Counted from the first letter of the stretch, positions 25,095 to 34,271 are shown. The stretch: 64,000 nucleotides of DNA from Chitinophagaceae bacterium (GCA_016710745.1 JADJVB010000010.1:682001-746000), one strand, 5' to 3'. Notes: a model not told the origin generated them from the sequence alone. Translations and numbers: made by a program.

Positions 25095-25868
25095 TTATTT
25101 CAGTTTGATCATGACCGCGTGGCCATTCAGGTTATGAATGATCTGCCTGTCGGGGTAATGGCGGTACCCATCAACCAGTTTAGCTACGCCCGTACAACTG
25201 TGAAATCCATAATCATCAAAAACCACAACACCCCCGGGAATTAATTTATCCCAGACCCATTCCAGAATATCTTTAGCCGATTCGTACACATCCACATCAA
25301 TATGGCACAGGCCGAATACTTCATCGGGCTTTATTTCATGAGCGGTATCATCCGGAAAAATACCTTTTAAGATTTTGTAGTTTGGGTAATTGCTTTTAGT
25401 ATTCAATACATCTTCCACTATTTGCTGGCTGGTATCACTATGTTCTCCACCGGTATAGTAACTGTCATTGGTGCCAGCTTTGGCAACACCCGTAAATGTA
25501 TCGGCCAGGTATAAAACAGCGTTACTTTTTTGATTGGCCAATTGCTGCGCCATGATACCCGCCGTACCGCCACGCCAAACACCCACTTCTAAAATGGCGG
25601 CTTCCGGATCTAATGAATTCACTTTTTGTACCAGCTGCCAGAGTTCGTAACAACGATAAATATCAACCAATGTATTGCTTTTTATCTGGTTGTAGATATT
25701 CATAAAGGCCTCGTCACCCCGCCAGGGAGCATAATTGGCAGATGGAAACGAAAAACCATAATGAAATCCATCAATACTGAAATTGGCCTTGCCATTTACT
25801 GTAGGTCTCTTGCCGATGTAAATTCCGGTTTGGTTAAAAAAAGCGTGCAGCATATTTTTTAAGGTCAT
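25095..25868 (-). CDS. TylF/MycF-type class I methyltransferase family protein
   Basis: The 257-residue protein shows an S-adenosylmethionine site (AAILEVGVWRGGTAGIMAQ, near residue 90), a strand with YLADTF, the metal/catalytic region CHIDVDVYESAKDILEWVWDKL, and GGVVVFDDYGFHSCTG, all typical of the macrocin-O-methyltransferase (TylF) family. Antibiotic TylF enzymes methylate sugar hydroxyls, but isolated bacterial members usually lie in polysaccharide loci and are uncharacterised. No glycosyltransferase or polyketide gene is nearby, so no substrate can be proposed. No signal peptide is present. The gene stands between queA and the convergent L,D-transpeptidase gene. Confidence 0.82.
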   Translation of the reverse strand: MTLKNMLHAFFNQTGIYIGKRPTVNGKANFSIDGFHYGFSFPSANYAPWRGDEAFMNIYNQIKSNTLVDIYRCYELWQLVQKVNSLDPEAAILEVGVWRGGTAGIMAQQLANQKSNAVLYLADTFTGVAKAGTNDSYYTGGEHSDTSQQIVEDVLNTKSNYPNYKILKGIFPDDTAHEIKPDEVFGLCHIDVDVYESAKDILEWVWDKLIPGGVVVFDDYGFHSCTGVAKLVDGYRHYPDRQIIHNLNGHAVMIKLK

Positions 25869-25925
25869 AGTTGTGGGTGCATATTTTTATAAAATTAAGC
25901 CACTTGAAATGAATGGCTGCGATAA

Positions 25926-27161
25926 TTATTTATTGATGAATAAAAGACTGCCATCGCCATAACTTAAAAATCGAAAATTGTTTTGCAGGGCGTAATTATA
26001 AATTTTTCTCCAGCGTTCCTGTCCGGCAGGCCCATCGTTGCCTACAGCGGCAGCAACCAGCAGCAGCAGGGTTGATTGAGGCTGGTGAAAATTGGTGATG
26101 AGTGCATTGGTTATCCTGAATGTATAACCCGGTGCGATCAAAATTTGTGATTGGGTAAATAGTCTTTCCTTATTATTCTTCTTCATCCAGCCGAGCAGCG
26201 ATGTCAATGCCGCAGAAGCAGACACCTCACTATTTACAAATGGCGATCCATAAACCTCCCATTGATCCAATGAGATGCTTTCAATTGCAGGATTGAACAA
26301 TGTTTTCAGACCAAGCCAGTAAAGGCTTTCGAGTGTTCTTAATGACGTGGTACCTACGGCCACAATCGTTTTATCCAACTGTTCAAAAAGGCTTTCTATC
26401 AAATCAACGGATACATCGATCCATTCGGCATGCATTTCATGATCTTGCATGAGCGCTGCCTTTACCGGTTTAAACGTACCGGCCCCAACATGCAGCGTAA
26501 CAAATTCAGTTTTAATATTTTTTTTTGCCAGGCTGTCAAAAACTTCTTTTGTAAAATGCAGACCAGCAGTTGGTGCGGCAACCGAACCTTCGTCCTGTGC
26601 ATAAATGGTTTGGTAACGCTCCCTGTCTTCTTTTTCGGCTTTCCGTTTTATATAAGGCGGTAAGGGAATATCACCACATTGTTCCAATACCTCGGCAAAA
26701 CTCCAATCGGCCGGCGTCCAGGAAAATTCAACGATGGTTGCATCCGGCAATTTATTTATGATAACAGCTTTTATTGCCAATGGCCCATTGTCAATGGTTA
26801 TTTCTCCACCCTTCCATTTGGCTAATCCGCCTACCATACATTTCCAGCTGGTTTTTTTTGTGGCAGATAAGGTAGTAGTATAGTCGGTTTCGAATGGCTC
26901 CAGTAAGAATATTTCGATGGTTCCGCCGCTGGGTTTGGTGAATAGGATCCGGGCTTTGATCACCCTGGTATTATTGAAAATGAGCAGGCTGTTTTCGGGC
27001 AGATATTGGTATAGATCTCGATAAGTAGTTTCCTGTAGCTGGTCATTATTGCAAATCAATAATTTTGACGCATCCCTTTCTGGTAAAGGATAGGCAGCGA
27101 TCCTGCCAGCCGGAAGAGCATAGGTAAAATCGAGAATTGATATTTTTTTCGGGTGGGTCAT
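25926..27161 (-). CDS. queA: S-adenosylmethionine:tRNA ribosyltransferase-isomerase
   Basis: QueA transfers and isomerises the ribosyl group of S-adenosylmethionine onto preQ1 in tRNA to form epoxyqueuosine. The protein contains the conserved N-terminal YPLPERDASKLL, LIFNNTRVIKARI, the central DEGSVAAPTAGLHFT and HVGAGTFKPVK, and the C-terminal ITNFHQPQSTLLLLVAA. The ATG at 27161 was chosen; the frame extends another 29 codons upstream into the hydrolase gene. With this start it overlaps the upstream hydrolase stop by 4 bp (ATGA), indicating translational coupling. Length is about 411 residues, somewhat longer than E. coli QueA because of central insertions. Confidence 0.95.
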   Translation of the reverse strand: MTHPKKISILDFTYALPAGRIAAYPLPERDASKLLICNNDQLQETTYRDLYQYLPENSLLIFNNTRVIKARILFTKPSGGTIEIFLLEPFETDYTTTLSATKKTSWKCMVGGLAKWKGGEITIDNGPLAIKAVIINKLPDATIVEFSWTPADWSFAEVLEQCGDIPLPPYIKRKAEKEDRERYQTIYAQDEGSVAAPTAGLHFTKEVFDSLAKKNIKTEFVTLHVGAGTFKPVKAALMQDHEMHAEWIDVSVDLIESLFEQLDKTIVAVGTTSLRTLESLYWLGLKTLFNPAIESISLDQWEVYGSPFVNSEVSASAALTSLLGWMKKNNKERLFTQSQILIAPGYTFRITNALITNFHQPQSTLLLLVAAAVGNDGPAGQERWRKIYNYALQNNFRFLSYGDGSLLFINK

Positions 27162-28099
27162 TTTAAGAAAGCGGCAACTTCGGTATTCCATTTTCCGGGT
27201 TCTTTTTTGCACAAACTTTCGTGTGCTGCGGTTTCGTAAACAACCCATTTTTTGTTTTCATTGGCAATATGGGAAAACAAAATATCTTCTTCGCTTCTGC
27301 TTACCCGCGGATCGTTCCTACCCCATTGTAATAGAACAGGGCATTTGATACTGGCGACAAATTCCTGCGGTTTCATACCAAAAGCCCAAAAACCGTGTTC
27401 GGCACCTCCCCAAAAAGTTAGTAAAGCAGCAACGGGTTGCGGCGGCAGGCCCATCATTTTTACACGGCCCACAACGGCATCTTCAATCGTGCCAAACGGC
27501 ATTTCCAGGATAACTTTTTTCGGTTCGAGTTGATAATCTTTTACCGCCTTGGTTATGGTGGATGCGCCCATGGAGATCCCCCATAGTACTACATTATTTT
27601 CGCCTTTGTTCTTTATAAAATCATAGGCTAGTTTTACATCTTCTGTTTCATCATAACCAATGGTGCAGGTGTTTCCTTCACTGTTGCCGTGTGCCCTGAA
27701 ATCGACCAGCAAGGTATTATAGCCCATCTTGTTAAATGATTCGGATTCTTTTATAACATCTGACCTGGTGCCACCATGACCATGAAAAAGTAAAACGGTA
27801 CCGAACGCGCTGTCGGCCGGAATGTACCAGGCTGCCAGTTTCAGCCCGTCTTTTGTTATTAAGGTTATGTTTTGAAATGTGGAATCTGCAATAACCGTAT
27901 TTTGTTTTTTAACCGCATTGATGCCAAACAGTATTTCTTTGGTTTTATCCCAGCCCGATTTTTCGGTGTTTTCTTTCACAGCAATTTCTCCCCGATTGTA
28001 AAAATGGGTGAACTTATACGCATGAAAGGCAACCACTACATTAACAAGAAGGAAGATGACGATAATTATTTTCAGGGATACCCGCAATATTCTTTTCAT
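27158..28099 (-). CDS. membrane-anchored alpha/beta hydrolase
   Basis: The protein of about 313 residues has an N-terminal membrane segment (VSLKIIIVIFLLVNVVVAF) followed by an alpha/beta-hydrolase fold. Visible elements are the oxyanion loop LFHGHGGTRSD, the nucleophile elbow LWGISMGAS, a late acid in WGRNDPRVS, and His in AAHESLC. The catalytic Ser, Asp and His are therefore all available. It resembles the BEM46/CocE-like serine hydrolases, whose substrates are unknown. The ATG at 28099 is preferred because upstream residues precede the membrane segment. It overlaps queA by 4 bp, an association with no obvious functional link. Confidence 0.85.
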   Translation of the reverse strand: MKRILRVSLKIIIVIFLLVNVVVAFHAYKFTHFYNRGEIAVKENTEKSGWDKTKEILFGINAVKKQNTVIADSTFQNITLITKDGLKLAAWYIPADSAFGTVLLFHGHGGTRSDVIKESESFNKMGYNTLLVDFRAHGNSEGNTCTIGYDETEDVKLAYDFIKNKGENNVVLWGISMGASTITKAVKDYQLEPKKVILEMPFGTIEDAVVGRVKMMGLPPQPVAALLTFWGGAEHGFWAFGMKPQEFVASIKCPVLLQWGRNDPRVSRSEEDILFSHIANENKKWVVYETAAHESLCKKEPGKWNTEVAAFLK

Positions 28100-28233
28100 A
28101 TAGTTTTCAGTTGTGATAAAGGTACATCGCAAAGATCTTTTATCAACTAAACGGAGAAAAAATAAATTTCGCGTGTGTATTTTTCGGTATAAACGCATCC
28201 TTGGTTTAATTGATTACTTTTAAATGAGGCATT

Positions 28234-28683
28234 ATGAGAAAATTACTGTTTGTGGCCGCCGTGTTTATTCCTGCCGGGTTATATGCGCAGAATACGTTGA
28301 CATCCGACATCGTTGAAGGAGGAAAGACATTGGTAGAATTGATTAGAATTTTTCGGGCACCCGCCGTTGTTGTAAGCACGAATATGCAACCAGCTATTAC
28401 CTATGTTGACAGTTGTAGTGCAAAAAAACTGGCTGATATCAGCTTCAAAAACAAGACGGATAAGAACGTTGAAGTGAGTTTGTATTTGCGTGTTGGAATC
28501 AACTATGATACAAAACCTTTAATGCTCACATTATCTGCCTTTTCGCAGGAGAGTTTGTATGAACTGAAAGCCGGGATCTATAAATATAAAATAACCGTCA
28601 GCGCTGAACAAAAAATGCAAATCCTGCATGAAGGTGAATTAAAATTACTTCCCTGTGATAAACTGGTGAGGGAGATCAAATGA
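28234..28683 (+). CDS. small secreted protein of unknown function
   Basis: I do not recognise this 149-residue protein. It begins with a signal peptide (RKLLFVAAVFIPAGLYAQ). The mature part is predicted to be beta-rich, with two Cys residues (VDSCSAKK and LLPCDKL) that could pair, and a block KNKTDKNVEVSLYLRVG reminiscent of periplasmic Ig-like proteins. It is a lone plus-strand gene between two minus-strand genes. Upstream, TACTTTTA near 28216 resembles the -7 box with one change. There is no sorting motif or lipobox. Gene reality is likely from the signal peptide and clean frame; the function cannot be given. Confidence 0.65.
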   Translation: MRKLLFVAAVFIPAGLYAQNTLTSDIVEGGKTLVELIRIFRAPAVVVSTNMQPAITYVDSCSAKKLADISFKNKTDKNVEVSLYLRVGINYDTKPLMLTLSAFSQESLYELKAGIYKYKITVSAEQKMQILHEGELKLLPCDKLVREIK

Positions 28684-28748
28684 GGAATCCGAGGATAGTA
28701 GGCACGATATTGGGAGTTCGGAAATTCGCGGGTTTTAGATCAGCAAAG

Positions 28749-30959
28749 TTATTGAATACCGAAACCTTCTTTTATTTTAAATAAACTATTTACTGCAAGA
28801 TTTCTTAAAGTTCCTGTACTGTTCTTTGCATTCGGCCATTTGATCTCAACTTCTTCAATCGAAATGGCTTTGCCTATACCCGCGGTCACCAACAATGGAT
28901 TTGATCCAAAACTACCGCCGGTATTGACCACATGATAAAAGTTTTGAAAACTGCCATCTGCCTGTTTTACCTTGATCCTTATTTTGGCGCCAATGGCAGC
29001 TTTGTTGGAAGTGGTGCCTTCCAGTTTTAATTTTATCCAGCGGTTGCCGTTGTTGGTACTGTTTTCAAACAGCACATTTCTGAACCGGTCGCCCTCGGTT
29101 GCGCCGCCCATGACAGCATATATATCCTGATCACCGTCGTTGTCAATATCAGCAAATGCCACGGCATGCCCTTTTTGTATGTGGCCGGTGTTGGTTGCGT
29201 AAGTGATGTCTTCAAACCTTTTACCATCCATATTTCGGTAAAGCTTATTAGGGACAATGCTTGTAAATTCCGGCGCACCTGTCCCTAAATAAAAATCCGG
29301 CCACCCATCATTATCAATATCACCAAAATTGCAACCCATGGTATAGTTCACATGGTCAACACCGTAAGCCGCACTTACATCGGTAAATGTATTGTTGCCG
29401 TTGTTGTGGTACAGCTTTGGTTTTTCGCCCAGGGTTGGTATACCTAACATATCTCGTGCTGCATCACCTCCTACATCGGAATACATTTTTGTATCGTAAC
29501 CGGAAACATACAGGTCCTCAAAACCGTCATTGTCGAAATCGAAGAACCAGGTGGGAAAGCTGTGTATGGGTTCTTCAACGCCTGCTGATTTTGAAATATC
29601 TTCAAAAGTTCTTTCACCGGGAGTTTTACCCGGCTTGTTAAGCCACAATTTATTTGGCCCGTTTAAAACGGAAAGATATAGCTCAGGAAAGCCATCATTA
29701 TTGATGTCGCCCCAAATACAACCTTTTACAAAGGCCAAAATATTCAATCCATATTTCGGAGCAACATCTTTAAATTTTCCTTTCACATTCATAAATAGCT
29801 GACAGGGATAACCTTCATGGGATACAAAGAGATCGATCCATCCGTCATTATTAAAATCGCCCCAGCTGGCCGTTTGCGTAGGTGCCGCAGAATAAAGTCC
29901 GGCGTCAATCGTAACATCTTCAAAATTATTTTGGCCATTATTTTTTAAAAGTGAAAACGGAAATCTTGCATCTTTCCCCAGCCAACCTCCACGTAAAACT
30001 ATGATATCGGCAAACCCATCATTATTATAATCGGCATGAATCAAATTCAATCCACCGGTTATACCTACTAGTCCGGATGCCAGGGTTTCATTTTTAAATG
30101 TGCCATCTTTTTGTTGGTGCATATACCTGATCTGATCACTAAGGCCGTACGATGATGCCATAATATCCGGCAATCCGTCGTTATCCAGATCCTCCACAAC
30201 ACAGCCGCCCGAAATGCCATTCATGTCGACGCCTTTTGAAACAGCAACGTCTTTCAAAACAATGTCTGATTTGGTTTGGTTGAATATGGCCGATCCGATC
30301 AACCATTGTTTGGGCACCTGGGCCGGGTATTTTCCCAGTGTCATATAAGCGATATTCAGTAAGTACCTCGATTGTAGATCATCCGGGAATTGGGTCAGCA
30401 ACATTTTATATATCTCAATGGCCGACTCGGATCCGGTAGTTAAGGTATGTAAGCCACCGCCCTGTATGGGAATAATGCAGCTTTGTGCCGTGTGATTGGC
30501 AGCACAGTTTTCCAGTTCACCCTTGCGCATAAAAGCGATGGCCAACAGGTCGAAAAATAATCTGTTTTTTATCGTTAAATTTTCTGCATTAAATTTCATG
30601 ACTGCTATTACCTGTTGCAACACGCCAATAGCTTCGTCTGTTTTTCCGGCGTTTAAAGCTTCATTGGCGTATTGGAAATAATAGCTGACCCTTTTATAGG
30701 GATCTTTTTCAATGGCCAGTTTTTTTTCGAATAATGCCATGCGGGCATTGTTCATCAGGTAAAAATTTTCGGGGTTGGCATGGCGCCCAATGCTGTCAAG
30801 TATCTGTGCCATCTTTAACGTGCCGGCCGTTTGTTTTACAGTTGAAACCAGGATAGTACCATCGGGTTCACAGCAACTTTTCATCTGGGCATTAACCGGG
30901 GTTGAAACGCCGGTAAAAAGGGATAGGATAAAAAAGAAAAAAGTGAACTTTTTATTCAT
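28749..30959 (-). CDS. CRTAC1/UnbV-type FG-GAP repeat protein, secreted
   Basis: The 736-residue protein has a signal peptide, an alpha-helical TPR-like region (about residues 50-230), and seven calcium-binding FG-GAP-like repeats. These are marked by DLDNDGLPDI, DYNNDGFADI, DFNNDGWIDL, DINNDGFPEL, DFDNDGFEDL, DIDNDGWPDF and DIDNDGDQDI. The C-terminus is an ASPIC/UnbV domain (NRWIKLKLEGTTSNKAAIGAKIRI). Such proteins fold as beta-propellers exposed at the cell surface; their role in Bacteroidota is unknown, often near SusCD-like loci, which is not the case here. It lies between acs and a small secreted protein gene. A 27-bp tandem repeat sits just upstream (30972-31025). Confidence 0.88.
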   Translation of the reverse strand: MNKKFTFFFFILSLFTGVSTPVNAQMKSCCEPDGTILVSTVKQTAGTLKMAQILDSIGRHANPENFYLMNNARMALFEKKLAIEKDPYKRVSYYFQYANEALNAGKTDEAIGVLQQVIAVMKFNAENLTIKNRLFFDLLAIAFMRKGELENCAANHTAQSCIIPIQGGGLHTLTTGSESAIEIYKMLLTQFPDDLQSRYLLNIAYMTLGKYPAQVPKQWLIGSAIFNQTKSDIVLKDVAVSKGVDMNGISGGCVVEDLDNDGLPDIMASSYGLSDQIRYMHQQKDGTFKNETLASGLVGITGGLNLIHADYNNDGFADIIVLRGGWLGKDARFPFSLLKNNGQNNFEDVTIDAGLYSAAPTQTASWGDFNNDGWIDLFVSHEGYPCQLFMNVKGKFKDVAPKYGLNILAFVKGCIWGDINNDGFPELYLSVLNGPNKLWLNKPGKTPGERTFEDISKSAGVEEPIHSFPTWFFDFDNDGFEDLYVSGYDTKMYSDVGGDAARDMLGIPTLGEKPKLYHNNGNNTFTDVSAAYGVDHVNYTMGCNFGDIDNDGWPDFYLGTGAPEFTSIVPNKLYRNMDGKRFEDITYATNTGHIQKGHAVAFADIDNDGDQDIYAVMGGATEGDRFRNVLFENSTNNGNRWIKLKLEGTTSNKAAIGAKIRIKVKQADGSFQNFYHVVNTGGSFGSNPLLVTAGIGKAISIEEVEIKWPNAKNSTGTLRNLAVNSLFKIKEGFGIQ

Positions 30960-30971
30960 TCAATATTAAGT

Positions 30972-31025
30972 TATACAGAATGATAAAATTAAACTAAATA
31001 TACAGAATGATAAAATTAAACTAAA
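30972..31025. repeat. 27-bp tandem duplication upstream of the CRTAC1-like gene
   Basis: Two identical 27-bp copies, 30972-30998 and 30999-31025, begin TATACAGAATGATAAAATTA. They fill most of the short gap between the CRTAC1-like start codon and the acs stop codon. Confidence 0.9.
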
Positions 31026-31048
31026 AAATCAGGCAGAAAATTGATCCC

Positions 31049-32986
31049 TTATAATTTGCCCTTTTTAATTTCTTCCACCACCCCAGGATCGAGCAGGGTA
31101 GTTGTATCGCCCAGGTTTTGCATTTCACCTTCGGCAATCTTTCTTAAGATGCGCCGCATTATTTTACCACTGCGTGTTTTTGGTAAACCGGTAACAAACT
31201 GTATCTTATCAGGCTTGGCAATGGCGCCGATCACCCGGGTAACCGTTTGTAGAATGTCTTTTTTACTTTGTTCATCATCACCATGTTTCTGGCTCATGAT
31301 AACATAGGCATAAATGCCCTGGCCCTTTACATCATGCGGATAGCCAACTACCGCACTTTCCACAACACCGGCGTGCATGTTAATCGCGTTCTCTACCTCA
31401 GCTGTGCCAATGCGGTGGCCACTTACGTTTAGCACATCATCAACCCGGCCGGTGATTCGGTAAAACCCCTCTTCGTTTTTTAAAGCACCATCGCCGGTAA
31501 AATATAAATTTTCGTAGGTAGCAAAATAATTGGTTCGGCATCTTTCGTGATCTCCCCATGTAGTTCTTAACATTCCGGGCCATGGAAGAGAAATACATAA
31601 ATTTCCCTTCGTTAACGCTTCCCCTTCGGGGGAGATGGAGGGGGCCCCCTGTTCATCAACCAGCACCGGTTGCACGCCCGGCATTGGCAGAGTAGCCCAG
31701 CCCGGTTTGGCAGGGGTGATACCTGCCAGGTTCGAAATCAGAATTCCGCCTGTTTCCGTTTGCCACCAGGTATCAACAATGGGGCATTTTTTTTTGCCGA
31801 TATGTTCATCATACCAATGCCAGGCTTCTTCATTGATGGGTTCACCAACGGTGCCCAATACCCGAAGAGAAGAAAGATCTTTTCCTTTTAACGGGTCCAG
31901 TCCGTAACTCATTAAACTACGGATGGCCGTTGGCGCCGTGTATAGAATATTTACCTTGTATTTATCAATGATGTCCCAGAATCTGCCTGCATCGGGCCAG
32001 GTGGGAATGCCTTCGAACATCAAACTGGTGCCGCCGGCACTCAATGGGCCATAAACAATATAGCTGTGCCCGGTAATCCACCCAATATCTGCGGTGCAGA
32101 AAAACACATCACCTGGTTTGTACTGAAACACATTTACAAAAGTGTAGTTGGTCCACAGCATATAGCCTGCGGAAGAATGTACCACACCCTTTGGCTTACC
32201 GGTACGGCCCGAAGTATATGAGATAAACAGTGGGTCTTCCGCATCCATGATCTCGGCGGGGAAATCAATGACACCATTATGTTCCAGTTGATCTTCTGCA
32301 TGCAGCATTTCATCTTCCCACCAAACATCTCTGCCCTTGATCATGGAAACCGGAATTCTGGTTCGGGTATAAACGATAACACGTTTTACCGTTTTGTTGC
32401 CAATCAAGGCGTCATCAATGATACTCTTTAAAGGAATGTCTTTTCCGCCGCGGAAGGCGCCGTCGCAGGTAATAATATATTCAACACTGGCATCATCGAG
32501 TCTGTCGGCAATACTCTGAGCACTGAAGCCGCCAAAAATTACACTATGTATTGCGCCAATTCTCGCGCAACCCAACACCGCATAAGCCAACTCGGGTACC
32601 ATACCCATATAAATGCAAACACGATCGCCTTTTTTAACGCCATTGTTTTTTAGCACTTGTGCAAACTGGCAAACCCTTTTGTGCAAACGGGCATAGGTTA
32701 CCGTTCTTGTTCGTTCTTCGGGATTATTGGGTTCCCAGATGATGGCCGGTTTATTGGCCATCGATGGCAGGTGGCGGTCGATACAATTTTCGGTGATATT
32801 AAGTTTGGCACCCGCAAACCATTCTACCTTTGGTTCGGTAAAATTCCAGTTCAATACGGTGTCCCATTTTTTTCGCCATTGAAAATTTTCTGCAATCTTG
32901 CTCCAAAAACCTTCAGGATCTTCTATGCTCTTTTTATAATCTTCGTGGTATTGCTCTATTGATTTAATTTGATATGGATAGCTCAT
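31049..32986 (-). CDS. acs: acetyl-CoA synthetase, with in-frame repeat and altered A3 loop
   Basis: Acs activates acetate with ATP and CoA to acetyl-CoA via acetyl-AMP. The 645-residue sequence has the expected blocks: ERTRTVTYARLHKRVC, HSVIFGGFSAQSIADRL, DTWWQTETGG, YFTGDGALKNEEGFYRITGR, and the C-terminal PKTRSGKIMRR with the regulatory Lys. The nucleotide-binding loop, normally TSG[ST]TGKPKG, reads TSGRTGKPKG (Arg 261). Residues about 446-457 (APSISPEGEA) are encoded by a REP-like hairpin at 31618-31650. The frame is intact, so the gene appears expressed as protein. A decayed MFS transporter lies immediately upstream on the other strand. Confidence 0.95.
   Translation of the reverse strand: MSYPYQIKSIEQYHEDYKKSIEDPEGFWSKIAENFQWRKKWDTVLNWNFTEPKVEWFAGAKLNITENCIDRHLPSMANKPAIIWEPNNPEERTRTVTYARLHKRVCQFAQVLKNNGVKKGDRVCIYMGMVPELAYAVLGCARIGAIHSVIFGGFSAQSIADRLDDASVEYIITCDGAFRGGKDIPLKSIIDDALIGNKTVKRVIVYTRTRIPVSMIKGRDVWWEDEMLHAEDQLEHNGVIDFPAEIMDAEDPLFISYTSGRTGKPKGVVHSSAGYMLWTNYTFVNVFQYKPGDVFFCTADIGWITGHSYIVYGPLSAGGTSLMFEGIPTWPDAGRFWDIIDKYKVNILYTAPTAIRSLMSYGLDPLKGKDLSSLRVLGTVGEPINEEAWHWYDEHIGKKKCPIVDTWWQTETGGILISNLAGITPAKPGWATLPMPGVQPVLVDEQGAPSISPEGEALTKGNLCISLPWPGMLRTTWGDHERCRTNYFATYENLYFTGDGALKNEEGFYRITGRVDDVLNVSGHRIGTAEVENAINMHAGVVESAVVGYPHDVKGQGIYAYVIMSQKHGDDEQSKKDILQTVTRVIGAIAKPDKIQFVTGLPKTRSGKIMRRILRKIAEGEMQNLGDTTTLLDPGVVEEIKKGKL
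31618..31650 (-). repeat. single REP-like unit in frame in acs
   Basis: Read on the plus strand: CCCC-TTC-GGGG hairpin (31621-31631), then GATGGAGGGGG, the hairpin-plus-G-tail order of the other units. The repeat lies on the strand opposite to coding and encodes APSISPEGEA-type sequence in Acs. Confidence 0.75.
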
Positions 32987-33001
32987 GATGATCGGTGGGT
33001 T

Positions 33002-33009
33002 TACTTTTG
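33002..33009 (+). promoter_or_regulatory. fossil -7 box upstream of the MFS pseudogene
   Basis: TACTTTTG matches TAnnTTTG on the plus strand about 90 nt before the first recognisable codons of the pseudogene and divergent from acs. No -33 TTTG was found. Confidence 0.3.
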
Positions 33010-33098
33010 CGACAATTTAATATATTTATAAGTACTTACTCTCAAATTTCTTGATAAAAGCAAATATGGCAACGGCAACCCGAAAGCGGAATTGGCAA

Positions 33099-33603
33099 AA
33101 TAATATTTTGTTCTCCGTTGGGTACCTTAATAGAATGGTACATTTTTTTTGAATTTTCGGGATGTTTGCCAAAACCATTTCGGCAAGGTTTTCCCCAAAG
33201 GAAATAACACGGTGGTACGCTTGAGTAGACTGGCCATTATTGCTGCGCATTTTTCGGTTTTGTTATTAAGGTTTATGACAGCGAAGTGTTTATTCCCTCA
33301 CAAAAATGGAAGTTTATCTTCCTGGTTTGGGAGATGATCATTTTGTAGCGATACCTATGGCCCTATTGCTGCTTTTTTGGTAGCGTTAGTCCCTAAAAAA
33401 AATACACGTTCACGAGCCTGCCAAATCATTTTAGTGACGGGGTAATTGGCGGATTGGTGTTGTTTATGGCTATCTTATTGGCTACCACTTTTGTGCGGGA
33501 TCCGTTGGTGGGGCTTTGGTACCCGATTGCTGCGGCAGCGCTGAGTTTTATAATTGCTGCTTTATACCTAAGTAATAGAATCGACAAAGACGTTAACGAT
33601 TGA
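33099..33603 (+). pseudogene. decayed MHS-type (metabolite:H+ symporter) MFS transporter
   Basis: No full frame survives, but joined frames read as pieces of an MHS-family transporter. They begin SPLGTLIEWYIFFEF in one frame, then FAKTISARFSPKE in the next, then YGPIAAFLVALVPKKN. The last piece runs TSLPNHFSDGVIGGLVLF to DPLVGLWYPIAAAALSF and ends YLSNRIDKDVND with a stop at 33601-33603. These correspond to the family's N-terminal GTxxEWYDF motif and its last three membrane helices. Normal members have over 450 residues, so most of the middle is deleted and at least three frameshifts have occurred. It lies back-to-back with acs, suggesting loss of a carboxylate transporter. The pseudogene call is firm; the substrate is inference. 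Confidence 0.85.
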
Positions 33604-33956
33604 CCACCAGCCGGGAATTCAGCAGAACGTATGACCAGGTTCCCGGCAAGTGAAAATTTGCATGATTACGGTTAAAAAACAATGGGCATTGTCTGGATAA
33701 TTCTGGCACCCGCATGAGTTATTGATAAAGAGTCCGGTGCATAATACCAGTAATAGTGGTATAAAGGATATTACCCAACCCATACCCTGGATGATTACTA
33801 TTTTTGCCCCTGTCGACTTGGGTTAATGATATTTGGATATTATGCATATAAGGGGGTGTGCCACCATTTACCTGAGCGTTGTCAGGAACTGAAGTAATAC
33901 CTTTTAAATTGCGGGAATTTTGACAAAAATTTGACAATTTTAAAACAATTGCCTGT
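33604..33956. other. 353-bp stretch without a supported gene
   Basis: Between the pseudogene and the small membrane protein gene I see no convincing gene. A minus-strand open frame at 33719-33937 (72 codons) has no recognisable motif and no promoter. The region is probably decayed DNA. Confidence 0.5.
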
Positions 33957-34271
33957 GTGAAATGTCAAACTACTGCTATACTTTTGCACCCATTGAAAAA
34001 GGCAGCCACCATATTATTTTTGTTATTCTTATTGGCACAGGTTATACCCATGGTACAATCCATTTGGGGTAGTGATATGATAGTGATGACCGATATCAGT
34101 GAAGAGAGCAAAATAGATAAAGAAGAATCAACACAAAAGAAGGATCTTATCAGGCATTTGTCGATAAACCTGGTCGATGCTTTCCAAATACATACGCACT
34201 GTAGAACGGCCAGTCATATTCTGCCGTATCCAAGCTTTGAAAAGCCGGTTCCCCCCCCTGATTTTAGTTAA
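33957..34271 (+). CDS. small membrane or secreted protein, possible first gene of the export operon
   Basis: The frame encodes up to 104 residues from a GTG at 33957. A more attractive start is the TTG at 33993, giving KKAATILFLLFLLAQVIPMVQ, a clean signal or anchor, directly after a -7 box (33979-33986). The mature part is short and charged (ISEESKIDKEESTQKKDLIRHL), then has a His-rich stretch (IHTHCRTASH) and a proline-rich end. I do not recognise a family. It lies 76 bp before the ABC exporter operon on the same strand and could be an accessory or, less likely, a substrate. Gene reality is moderately supported by the membrane segment and promoter. Confidence 0.5.
   Translation: MKCQTTAILLHPLKKAATILFLLFLLAQVIPMVQSIWGSDMIVMTDISEESKIDKEESTQKKDLIRHLSINLVDAFQIHTHCRTASHILPYPSFEKPVPPPDFS
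33979..33986 (+). promoter_or_regulatory. predicted -7 box before the small membrane protein gene
   Basis: TACTTTTG fits TAnnTTTG and ends 6 nt before the TTG at 33993, so the message may be leaderless. It may also drive the downstream ABC/HlyD/TolC genes. Confidence 0.45.

Noticed and set aside
26000..27248. Longer queA start (27248)
   Set aside because: The extra 29 residues lie inside the hydrolase gene; the ATG at 27161 fits the QueA N-terminus and gives a 4-bp overlap.
33719..33937. Minus-strand 72-codon frame
   Set aside because: No motif, promoter or neighbour supports it; it lies in decayed sequence.
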